Assembly: GCA_017446585.1 (NCBI GenBank)
Contig: JAFSQL010000006.1
Coordinates: 144,329 to 208,328 of the forward strand
Length of the DNA: 64,000 nucleotides
Direction of reading: 5' to 3'
Source: Paludibacteraceae bacterium
GTDB taxonomy: Bacteria; Bacteroidota; Bacteroidia; Bacteroidales; Paludibacteraceae
Part shown: piece after piece, positions 8,260-14,710 of the stretch
Layout of the letters: every line of letters begins with the position of its first letter
How positions within the stretch are numbered: position 1 is the stretch's first letter
The notes under the pieces: model-generated
Database searches by the model: none
Told to the model about the DNA's origin: nothing
What the model saw: only the letters and a program-made list of their open reading frames with translations
Program-made: the position numbers and the translations under genes

Positions 8260-9207
8260 ATGTTGCCACCTTTTCTCAAACCCGGTGACCTCGTCGCCAT
8301 TCTCTCTCCCAGTGGAGCTGTCGATTCGCAATTCATCGATTCTGCCGCGCTCCAACTTTCTTCTTGGGGTCTTACCGTTCGTGTCATGCCCCATGCCAAG
8401 TCTTCCTTTGGTTCCTTTGCCGGAACGCCTGAAGATCGTCTTTCCGACCTACAGGCTGCCATCTCCGACCCGCAGGTCAAGGCTATTCTCTGCTCGCGTG
8501 GCGGCTATGGTGCCATCCAGATTGTCGATCAACTTGACATTTCTTCTTTTGAAGTCTCCCCTAAGTGGATTATCGGATTCTCCGACATCACTGTCCTCCA
8601 CTCTCTTTGTACTGCGGTAGGTGTCGCTTCCGTCCATGGTGTCATGGCTAAGCACATAGCCACCCTTCCTCCTTCCGCTCCTGCGGTCAAGTGCCTGCGT
8701 GACCTCCTGTTCGGAAAACTCCCTTCTTACTCCTTTTCATCCGACGATTGCCGCGTTCCCACCCTTCAGGGGGATTTGGTCAACCTCAACCGTCCAGGCT
8801 CTGTCAAGGGACGTCTCGTGGGCGGCAACCTTTCGTTAGTTTATGCGCTTCGTGCCACGCCCTTTGACCTTGATGCTTATAGTCGTGAAAACATCCTTTT
8901 CATCGAAGATGTCTCCGAGCGTCCATACCAAGTTGACCGCATGATCAACAACCTTCGTCTCTCAGGTGTTCTCGAAAATATTAAGGGACTAATCGTGGGT
9001 CAATTCTCTGATTATGAGGAAGATGGTCGCATGATGCGCACTGTCCATCAAATCATTCGTGATGCGGTTGAAGAATATGACTATCCTGTCTTGTTCAACT
9101 TCCCGGCTGGCCATGTTGAAGACAACCGACCATTGCTCATGGGTGCCAATGTCGAACTCTCTGTCTCACGTGATGACGCTTCTGTCAATTTCGTTTGCAA
9201 GCAGTAG
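8260..9207 (+). CDS. LD-carboxypeptidase (peptidase family S66, LdcA/MccF-like)
   Basis: S66 serine carboxypeptidases trim the terminal D-Ala from murein tetrapeptides during wall recycling; some members (MccF) cleave microcin C7. From the ATG chosen here (MLPPFLKPGDLVAI) the 315-residue protein shows the catalytic triad: Ser108 in GFSDIT, Glu216 in FIEDVSERPYQ and His285 in PAGHVEDN. The region SRGGYGAIQ is the conserved substrate-binding loop. An in-frame TTG at 8242 would add six residues. No signal peptide is visible, so it acts in the cytoplasm. LdcA-type murein recycling is the more likely role; MccF-type immunity cannot be excluded. Confidence 0.9.
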   Translation: MLPPFLKPGDLVAILSPSGAVDSQFIDSAALQLSSWGLTVRVMPHAKSSFGSFAGTPEDRLSDLQAAISDPQVKAILCSRGGYGAIQIVDQLDISSFEVSPKWIIGFSDITVLHSLCTAVGVASVHGVMAKHIATLPPSAPAVKCLRDLLFGKLPSYSFSSDDCRVPTLQGDLVNLNRPGSVKGRLVGGNLSLVYALRATPFDLDAYSRENILFIEDVSERPYQVDRMINNLRLSGVLENIKGLIVGQFSDYEEDGRMMRTVHQIIRDAVEEYDYPVLFNFPAGHVEDNRPLLMGANVELSVSRDDASVNFVCKQ

Positions 9208-9221
9208 TGCTTCTCCCCCCT

Positions 9222-9941
9222 TTATCGTTTCTTTCTGATTTCCTTTTTCACCTCCTCCATGGCGGTGAGAAAAGTTGGTTCCGCATGCAGTCGTGCCACC
9301 ACCACCGACGCTATCAGTCGCGCGGCATCCACGTCACTTTGCCAGTGAAATCCTGCCACCACACGATTCTCGCAATATTCGTAAGCGCGATTCATGATTT
9401 CTTCCGTCTTATCCGGAAACAGTTCCGTCATGATCAGCCCCATCGTCCACCCGTAGGTCGTGTGTCCTGACGGGTACGAACCTTGGTGTCTCAACACCTC
9501 CTCGTCTTCCTTCACCAGTGTTCCCTCGTTCAGATAGACATACGGACGTGTGCGTTGATAAACGGCTTTTGTGGGCAGACATCCGTGTGAACAGTCGGCT
9601 TGCACCTTGCACAGTAAGTCATAAAGTTTCGGAGTGTTCACCGAGTCTAACTCCATGCCCACAATCGGTGCGTAAATGTCCAAAGTCCTTTTGGCTGAAA
9701 TCTCTGCGTCTGCTTGTGCCTCCGCCGCTCTCGGCACGTCATGGCGTTTCGTCTTTCCCCATATGTGGCGGTGCATGTCGTATGCGAACTCTATCGAAGT
9801 GCTGTCTGGCGGTGCTGGCAAGAAATGGGCGGCGTTCGGCATTTTCTTTTCTTCCACAAAGGCTTCTCTCTTGCCGATGTTCTTGCCGCTCGCCATCAGC
9901 GTCACGCCAATTCCTAACAATACAATCAGTGCTTTCTTCAT
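9222..9941 (-). CDS. Class A non-specific acid phosphatase (PAP2 superfamily, PhoN-like)
   Basis: A periplasmic phosphomonoesterase of the PAP2/vanadium-haloperoxidase superfamily. Counting from MKKALIVLLGIGVTL, the protein has a signal peptide (about residues 1-18) followed by the three phosphatase motifs: KAVYQRTRP, YPSGHT and ENRVVAGFHWQSDVDAAR, which hold the Lys/Arg, Ser-Gly-His and Arg-His-Asp catalytic residues. I chose this start because a -7 element (TATCTTTG, 9980-9973) lies 32 bases upstream; the longer frame from 10013 would begin upstream of that promoter. It probably releases phosphate from organic esters outside the cytoplasm. It is a single-gene unit facing away from argH. Confidence 0.88.
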   Translation of the reverse strand: MKKALIVLLGIGVTLMASGKNIGKREAFVEEKKMPNAAHFLPAPPDSTSIEFAYDMHRHIWGKTKRHDVPRAAEAQADAEISAKRTLDIYAPIVGMELDSVNTPKLYDLLCKVQADCSHGCLPTKAVYQRTRPYVYLNEGTLVKEDEEVLRHQGSYPSGHTTYGWTMGLIMTELFPDKTEEIMNRAYEYCENRVVAGFHWQSDVDAARLIASVVVARLHAEPTFLTAMEEVKKEIRKKR

Positions 9942-9972
9942 TCTTTTCCTTTTTTCTGGTTTCGTTCGCTTG

Positions 9973-10021
9973 CAAAGATACGCGTTCTGACTTTCTTCAT
10001 GTTGATAAATCATTAACTTTG
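9973..10021. promoter_or_regulatory. Divergent -7 elements for phosphatase and argH
   Basis: TATCTTTG on the minus strand (9980-9973) serves the acid phosphatase. TAACTTTG on the plus strand (10014-10021) serves argH. The plus element ends one base before the first possible argH ATG (10023), so that ATG would not be inside a normal transcript. This moves the argH start downstream to the GTG at 10053. A single TGTTGATAA 9-mer sits between them at 10000-10008. Confidence 0.55.
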
Positions 10022-10052
10022 CATGGTTAACTCACAAAAAACAACCGTTACT

Positions 10053-11399
10053 GTGGCTAAGGAAAAACTTTGGGACAAAAACCAGGAATTAGACAACGAC
10101 ATCGAACGCTATACCGTCGGTCGTGACCGTGACATGGACCTCTATCTTGCCAAGGCTGACATCATCGGTAGCATGGCGCATGTCACCATGCTCGCCTCCG
10201 TCGGACTCATCGAAAAGGACGAACTCTCACCGCTCCTGCGCGAACTCCGAATCCTTTTCGATCTTGCCTCCTCCGGACAGTTTGTCATCGAACCTGAAGT
10301 AGAGGATGTGCATAGCCAAGTCGAAATCATGCTCACGCGCCGGTTAGGCGATCTCGGCAAGAAGATTCACAGCGGCCGCAGTCGCAACGACCAAGTCCTT
10401 GTTGACCTCAAAATTTTCACCCGGTGGCGCATCCGTGACATTGCCGACCTTACCGTCGCCCTCTTCAACACCCTCATGGACCAGAGTGAACGCTATCGTG
10501 ACGTGCTGCTCCCTGGCTATACCCATCTCCAAGTGGCAATGCCTTCCTCCTTCGGTCTCTGGTTCGGTGCTTATGCCGAGAGTCTCACGGACGACCTCCG
10601 CACCCTCCATGCCGCCTACCAAATCGCCAACCGCAACCCGCTTGGCAGTGCCGCTGGCTACGGATCCTCCTTCCCGCTCAACCGCACCATGACCACGCGC
10701 CTGCTCGGCTTCGAAGGCTTGAACTACAATGTCGTCTATGCACAGATGGGACGTGGCAAGATGGAACGCATCGTGGCGCAAGCCATTGGCAACATCGCCA
10801 ACACTGTCGCCAAACTCTCCATGGATGCGTGCCTCTACAACTCCCAGAATTTCGGCTTCATCCATCTTGCTGAGCAATACACCACCGGCTCCAGCATCAT
10901 GCCGCACAAGAAGAACCCTGATGTATTCGAACTCACGCGTTCCAAGTGCAACCGTCTCCAAGGCATTGCCAACGACATCCTGCTCATGACCAACAACCTC
11001 CCGTCGGGCTACTTCCGTGACTTGCAACTCATCAAGGAAGTCTATCTTCCTGCTTTTGATCTCATGGAAGACGTGCTAAAAATGGTGCGACGCATGATTG
11101 CTGACATCGAAGTCAACGAGCATATCACCGACGACCCTCGCTACGACGCTATGTGGAGTGTCGAGGAGGTGCGTCGTCTCGTTGATGAGGGCATGCCTTT
11201 CCGTGACGCTTATAAGAAAGTGGGGCTTGAAGTCAACGCTGGTACCTTCCATCCTGTCAAGCAAATTCACCATACGCATGAAGGTAGCATCTCCAACCTA
11301 TGCTCTTCACAAGTGCGCCAACTCATGTCCTCCGTCTATGCCTCCTTCCCTTTCCAACAAGTAGAGGAGGCGGAACGCCAACTCCTCAACGTCCGCTGA
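10053..11399 (+). CDS. argH: Argininosuccinate lyase
   Basis: ArgH splits argininosuccinate into arginine and fumarate, the last step of arginine synthesis. The sequence has the fumarase/aspartase superfamily blocks: SRNDQV, the TxxQxAMPxxFG region (THLQVAMPSSFGLW), GSAAGYG and the catalytic signature GSSIMPHKKNPD with its flexible-loop Ser. I start at GTG 10053, giving (M)AKEKLWDKNQELD, which lines up with the usual MAxKLWxK start. The ATG at 10023 adds ten unusual residues and sits directly on the -7 promoter element. Length from GTG is 448. A small membrane protein gene follows 30 bases later and probably shares the transcript. The gene is C-rich on its coding strand. Confidence 0.95.
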   Translation: MAKEKLWDKNQELDNDIERYTVGRDRDMDLYLAKADIIGSMAHVTMLASVGLIEKDELSPLLRELRILFDLASSGQFVIEPEVEDVHSQVEIMLTRRLGDLGKKIHSGRSRNDQVLVDLKIFTRWRIRDIADLTVALFNTLMDQSERYRDVLLPGYTHLQVAMPSSFGLWFGAYAESLTDDLRTLHAAYQIANRNPLGSAAGYGSSFPLNRTMTTRLLGFEGLNYNVVYAQMGRGKMERIVAQAIGNIANTVAKLSMDACLYNSQNFGFIHLAEQYTTGSSIMPHKKNPDVFELTRSKCNRLQGIANDILLMTNNLPSGYFRDLQLIKEVYLPAFDLMEDVLKMVRRMIADIEVNEHITDDPRYDAMWSVEEVRRLVDEGMPFRDAYKKVGLEVNAGTFHPVKQIHHTHEGSISNLCSSQVRQLMSSVYASFPFQQVEEAERQLLNVR

Positions 11400-11429
11400 T
11401 TTTTCTAACCACCTTAATTTTATACTCTT

Positions 11430-11603
11430 ATGTCTGAATCCAACAAAGCTGGCATCCTCGCCTTGATTGTCTCTTTTGTGATTCCTATTGCGGGTGTCAT
11501 CATCTACTTCATTCAGAAAGACAAGGTTTCCAACCCTACCGCCTACCTCAAGTGCGCCTTGGCAGGTGTCATCGTAGGTCTTATCTTCGGGAAAATCCTT
11601 TAA
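11430..11603 (+). CDS. Small membrane protein of 57 residues
   Basis: The short frame MSESNKAGILALIVSF... to ...GLIFGKIL contains two hydrophobic stretches, about residues 8-27 (ILALIVSFVIPIAGVIIYFI) and 41-56, joined by a charged loop (QKDKVSNPTAYLK). That is the layout of a two-pass inner-membrane hairpin. It lies 30 bases after argH in the same direction and just before a strong terminator, which supports real expression as the last gene of the argH transcript. The coding frame uses the same codon preferences as argH. I do not recognise a family, and no function can be stated. Confidence 0.65.
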   Translation: MSESNKAGILALIVSFVIPIAGVIIYFIQKDKVSNPTAYLKCALAGVIVGLIFGKIL

Positions 11604-11626
11604 TCCTTGTTTTTATCGGAATTTTT

Positions 11627-11657
11627 AGAGCCACGCTTCTTGCGTGGCTCTTTTTTT
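11627..11657. terminator. Strong intrinsic terminator, convergent
   Basis: Arms AGAGCCACGC (11627-11636) and GCGTGGCTCT (11642-11651) pair perfectly around a 5-base loop and are followed by seven T. It ends the argH transcript. The stop codon of the leftward DUF262-HNH gene lies inside the T-run, so read in that direction the same stem, with an A/T flank, can also serve the opposing transcript. Confidence 0.9.
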
Positions 11658-12780
11658 ACTTGCTGCTTTTCCTGCGGTTACACTCCCTGCACAGCATCTG
11701 GCAGTTCTCCGCCACCGTTCTGCCTCCGTCTTTCCACGGTGTGATGTGGTCGCCTTCCATGAATTCTATGTCAAATTCCTTCCCGCACAGTGAGCACTTA
11801 TGTTCCTGCTCCTCCCATTTTGCAAGCTTGATGTCATCAGGAAAGGCTCGTAAGTCTAAGTAGTGTTCGTCACCCGTCAGGACGAAAGGTATTATGCCCG
11901 TCTGTCGCTGTATCTCGCTGTCACGCATCAGGATGGATATACGCTTCCCGAGTGCCTCCGTGTCCAGTGTTTCCGAACCATATTTGTCATAGAGCCATGC
12001 CCAGTCTAATCCCTTCATTATTTTTCTGAACTTGCGGAGGTCAAAGTTCGTGGTTGCCCAGTTCAGCACGTTTTGAAAATAGGTCCAAAGGTTGTTGGCG
12101 TTGGGGTCATGTTGGTGAACGGACATGTAGCCCACTGCTGACTGTGGGTGTCCGTTGCGGGTCTCGTGTTCCGCCATCCATTCCAATGCTTTTTTCAGGA
12201 AGTCTTGACGGATGGGCGTTCCGTTCACCAAGTCCTTTCCAAGTCGGTAGGCGGCGCAGTTCGACTTCGAGAAGTGACGCTTCGCGTCCGTCACGAACGG
12301 ACCGGCATACACGGCGTTGTTGATTTCCTGCTCGTTCAGTGGCTTGCCTGCTATGTTGATGGTTCTGAACCATTCCAACTTGTCCGACGCTTCGCCCTCG
12401 CACACATAAACGGTCAACTTGTAATCAAGAATCTTCTTTTGAATGTCTTTGGGTTGATTAAAAAAGTTCTTGAACTCGTAGGAGAATTTTCCTGCCACAT
12501 ACTCACACAGTGACAGTGTGCGTTGTTGTCCGTCCATCACCTCGTAGGGGCATTCCGCATCATCACTGCGCTTCACCCAATACATCACGTTCAGCGGATA
12601 GCCGTTCAGCACCGTTTTTATCACCGCTTGTTGCTCCTTTTCGTTGTATATGAACTCGCGTTGATACGGCGGTCTTATGTCCAATTGCCCTTTCAGACCG
12701 CGCACGCCTTGTTCTTCATTATTTACGTAGCCATCGGTAATTTCACGTACGGTCACTTCCATTTGTTTTATTGTCATCAT
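11656..12780 (-). CDS. DUF262 and HNH-nuclease domain protein (restriction-like)
   Basis: The N-terminal DUF262 (GmrSD-N/ParB-like) domain has its nucleotide-handling motif DGQQR at residues 83-87 and the preceding IRPPYQREFIY block. In studied members (GmrS, SspE, BrxU) this motif drives NTP-dependent DNA cleavage. The C-terminus is an HNH nuclease with two CxxC pairs (Cys329/332 and Cys364/367) around DHITPWKDGG, His345 being the likely catalytic residue. The gene starts 5 bases after an EcoRI-type adenine methylase stop and is surely co-transcribed with it. I infer a restriction partner whose cutting is blocked, or triggered, by the methylase's mark. Start choice between the two adjacent ATGs is arbitrary. 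Confidence 0.85.
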   Translation of the reverse strand: MMTIKQMEVTVREITDGYVNNEEQGVRGLKGQLDIRPPYQREFIYNEKEQQAVIKTVLNGYPLNVMYWVKRSDDAECPYEVMDGQQRTLSLCEYVAGKFSYEFKNFFNQPKDIQKKILDYKLTVYVCEGEASDKLEWFRTINIAGKPLNEQEINNAVYAGPFVTDAKRHFSKSNCAAYRLGKDLVNGTPIRQDFLKKALEWMAEHETRNGHPQSAVGYMSVHQHDPNANNLWTYFQNVLNWATTNFDLRKFRKIMKGLDWAWLYDKYGSETLDTEALGKRISILMRDSEIQRQTGIIPFVLTGDEHYLDLRAFPDDIKLAKWEEQEHKCSLCGKEFDIEFMEGDHITPWKDGGRTVAENCQMLCRECNRRKSSK

Positions 12781-12785
12781 GATTA

Positions 12786-13832
12786 TTAGGGGTGAATTTT
12801 ACGAATAAATATTCTTTTATATTTTCTATCTCCATTTACAAGCGGTTGTGCAACATCACTATCGGAATACCATAGTCCATTTGAGAATCCTTTTCCTTCA
12901 CTCTCCGTTGCTCCTATTATTTCAAACTGTTCCGGATTATATTTGTCAAAAAAGGTGATAGGAACTCCCATCACGCCATCATAATCCATGGGTATGTCGG
13001 ATACTTTATCGACATTGATAGCATCGTAGTTGTCATACTTTGGATATTCTTCTGAACTGTAGTGACAAATTAAGTCCAATTCCTCGTGACGCTTATTATG
13101 GTCAAGATTAGTGAACCAATGGACACCAGAAACCCTAATCATTCCTTCTTTATGGTTTGTTGCAGTGGCTTTGTCTTCATAAGGAGAAACAAAGTGTGTC
13201 GCTCCTCCTTTAAAACCAAATCCCAACCAAATTTTATTTTCTTTTATTAAAGGAAAAATCTCTTTGTATGTAATGGCGTTTTGGTGACCAATAACAAGGA
13301 ATTTCTTCCCATACTCCATCAATTGTCCGATGTATTCGCGGAAAAGCGAGAAGGGAGGATTGGTCACGACAATGTCCGCCTCTTTCAGCAGTTCGATGCA
13401 TTCTTTCGACCTAAAATCACCGCCGCCCTTCAGTCGTTGCAACACGTTTTTGTCATTCCGTAACAGGTAACGCACGTCTCCCAAATCAACGGCTCCGTCG
13501 CCGTTCAAGTCTTTCACCTCGGTAATCTCCACTTTATAGGCTATCTTCGTTGGTTCACTGTCGTAACCGTCGAAGTGGAGCAGCAATTCATTGCCCTGAA
13601 CGGGCGAGCCATTGTAACACGTGCAGATAAGTTTTTTCAATCCCAACTGATTGAACTGCAAGGCAAAATACTTAAAAAAATTGCTTTCGTAAGGGTCATC
13701 GCAGTTACACAAGATGGTCTTTCCTCGAAAGTGCTTCCAATAGTGCTGCAACTCCCTTTCGATGTCCGTCAGTTGCGTGTAAAATTCGTCCTTTTTCGCT
13801 GTCTTAGCGGCAATCAAGTTTTTATTTGCCAT
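12786..13832 (-). CDS. Adenine-specific DNA methyltransferase, M.EcoRI family
   Basis: The protein matches the EcoRI-type modification methylase family: an N-terminal NKNLIAAKTAKKDEFYTQ, the SAM-related segment TILCNCDDPYESNFFKYF, the catalytic NPPF motif in VTNPPFSLFREYI (residues about 158-161 from the chosen start), and GFKGGATHFVSP. It should methylate adenine in a specific DNA site. I chose ATG 13832 (MANKNLIAAK) because the ATG at 13856 lies within an 11-bp inverted repeat that looks regulatory. Just before NPPF the protein carries DLNGDGAVDLGDV, which fits the calcium-loop spacing of a dockerin/EF-hand repeat. No EcoRI-like endonuclease follows; instead the DUF262-HNH gene does. Confidence 0.9.
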   Translation of the reverse strand: MANKNLIAAKTAKKDEFYTQLTDIERELQHYWKHFRGKTILCNCDDPYESNFFKYFALQFNQLGLKKLICTCYNGSPVQGNELLLHFDGYDSEPTKIAYKVEITEVKDLNGDGAVDLGDVRYLLRNDKNVLQRLKGGGDFRSKECIELLKEADIVVTNPPFSLFREYIGQLMEYGKKFLVIGHQNAITYKEIFPLIKENKIWLGFGFKGGATHFVSPYEDKATATNHKEGMIRVSGVHWFTNLDHNKRHEELDLICHYSSEEYPKYDNYDAINVDKVSDIPMDYDGVMGVPITFFDKYNPEQFEIIGATESEGKGFSNGLWYSDSDVAQPLVNGDRKYKRIFIRKIHP

Positions 13833-13835
13833 GCG

Positions 13836-13868
13836 GATTGATAGTCTCTGTTGCATTGACTATCAATC
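13836..13868. promoter_or_regulatory. Operator-like 11-bp inverted repeat in front of the methylase
   Basis: GATTGATAGTC (13836-13846) and GACTATCAATC (13858-13868) are perfect reverse complements separated by 11 bases, so their centres are 22 bp apart, two helical turns. Each arm is itself one base away from the palindrome GACTNNNAGTC, a pattern reported for control (C) boxes of restriction-modification operons. The repeat ends 3 bases before the chosen methylase start. No C-protein gene is nearby, so the regulator, possibly the methylase itself, is unknown. Confidence 0.5.
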
Positions 13869-13907
13869 ACAAATACGGATAAAATGATAGGTGTGAACCT
13901 TTCTAAT

Positions 13908-14071
13908 CGCGTTCACGGGAAGCCTGAGAAGAAACCCGCCCACTCTTAGATTGGCTCACACCATTAGGCGTGAGCATTTACTATTTTGAGTGGTGGGTAC
14001 GCCTTCGGCGTTCCGTGAACATTAGCAATCCGATTCAGAAATCAGTTTCTCAGGCTTTTTTCTTGAACGCG
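13908..14071. ncRNA. Structured RNA candidate with competing helices (strand uncertain)
   Basis: This 287-base gap between the YoeB-type pair and the methylase has no gene but dense pairing potential. CGCGTTCA (13908-13915) pairs with TGAACGCG (14064-14071). AGCCTGAGAAGAAAC (13921-13935) pairs with GTTTCTCAGGCT (14045-14056). Inside are CCACTC/GAGTGG (13940-13945/13988-13993), GCTCAC/GTGAGC (13954-13959/13970-13975) and ACGCC/GGCGT (13999-14003/14007-14011). A second partner exists: GTTCACGG (13911-13918) can instead pair with CCGTGAAC (14013-14020), excluding the outer helix. The rod-like shape recalls 6S-type RNAs of Bacteroidales, but I cannot confirm a family. A T6 run at 14056-14061 favours the plus strand weakly; no clear promoter was found for either strand. 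Confidence 0.5.
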
Positions 14072-14143
14072 AAATAATAGCGAATGCTTTGGTTAATAAT
14101 ATGTCAGTTTATTTTTTCTTTTTGTTTCTCTTTGTTTGATGCT

Positions 14144-14422
14144 TTATTTGTCTTCGTAATGACCATATGCTGCAAGAACAATTACAATAACTTTGGTATC
14201 ATGTATTTCATAGATTAATCGATGCTTTTTCGTAATACGACGACTCCATTGACCTACATAATTACCAGAAAGCGGTTCGGGTTTTCCCGTTCCAGTTTTA
14301 GGATGTTCATATAATTCTGAAATCAAAGAAAGAGCTTTTTGGTAGGCTTTTGGTTCATGCCGAAGCAGAAATTGTAAATCCTTTTGTGCCGTTTCTTTAA
14401 TTTCAACGTGAAAGGCTTTCAT
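14144..14422 (-). CDS. YoeB/Txe-family mRNA interferase toxin
   Basis: A 92-residue RelE-superfamily toxin closest to YoeB, which binds the ribosome and cuts mRNA at the start of translation. The family core is clear: GKPEPLSGNYVGQWSRRIT, KKHRLIYEI and the C-terminal AAYGHYEDK, including the Trp-Ser-Arg-Arg stretch, basic residues and the terminal His-Tyr of the active site. Its ATG overlaps the antitoxin stop by four bases (ATGA), the usual coupling of such pairs. It lies between the Dna2-like helicase and the methylase module. Family assignment is firm; activity is inferred. Confidence 0.92.
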   Translation of the reverse strand: MKAFHVEIKETAQKDLQFLLRHEPKAYQKALSLISELYEHPKTGTGKPEPLSGNYVGQWSRRITKKHRLIYEIHDTKVIVIVLAAYGHYEDK

Positions 14423-14652
14423 AAATTGCGAATGTATTGATCCAATTCTTTTACGTTAGCGAAAGATTTGGATGGTTCGTTTCTCGCATTATCAATTCGA
14501 GAGAAAAAGGCATCTTTTGTCATTAGTGTTTCATCCTCTTTCTTCTCCGCTAATTTCTTGGCATACTTTAAGAGTTTTTTCATCAGACTCTCATCCTCTG
14601 CGATTTTTCCCAATGTCAAGAATAAATCCGCATTTAATTGCATGCTTGTCAT
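14419..14652 (-). CDS. Antitoxin of the YoeB-type pair
   Basis: The 77-residue product begins MTSMQLNADLFLTLGKIAEDE, continues through an alpha-helical Lys/Glu-rich middle, and ends with a segment (SFANVKELDQYIRNL) that probably wraps the toxin. It does not look like a classical YefM/Phd N-terminus, but the arrangement and the N-terminus match antitoxins found beside YoeB toxins in Bacteroidetes. I rejected the longer frame starting at 14703 because a -7 element and a strong GGAGG site lie between it and this ATG. Such complexes normally repress their own promoter. Confidence 0.8.
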   Translation of the reverse strand: MTSMQLNADLFLTLGKIAEDESLMKKLLKYAKKLAEKKEDETLMTKDAFFSRIDNARNEPSKSFANVKELDQYIRNL

Positions 14653-14660
14653 AATTAAGT

Positions 14661-14688
14661 CCTCCTTATCAGTTTTGCCGTAAAGATA
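14661..14688 (-). promoter_or_regulatory. -7 element and strong Shine-Dalgarno site of the antitoxin gene
   Basis: On the minus strand TATCTTTA (14688-14681, one base off TAnnTTTG) is followed by AAGGAGGA, whose GGAGG (14665-14661) stands 8 bases before the ATG at 14652. A near-perfect Shine-Dalgarno sequence is unusual in Bacteroidetes, where most genes in this window have none. It fixes the antitoxin start and may ensure that antitoxin is made in excess. Confidence 0.7.
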
Positions 14689-14710
14689 TGTTTTTTTCGT
14701 CAAAAAAATC

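Noticed and set aside
8161-8480. Minus-strand frames opposite the S66 peptidase start
   Set aside because: Low-complexity Arg/Glu-rich products, no family features, fully inside the divergent promoter region and peptidase gene.
10000-10008. Single TGTTGATAA as a DnaA box
   Set aside because: An isolated copy in a divergent promoter region with no AT-rich element or further boxes; the same 9-mer also occurs inside coding sequence near 23.3 kb.
10344-11027. 227-residue minus-strand frame inside argH
   Set aside because: Antisense of a clear argininosuccinate lyase; the long frame comes from the C-rich codon use of argH.
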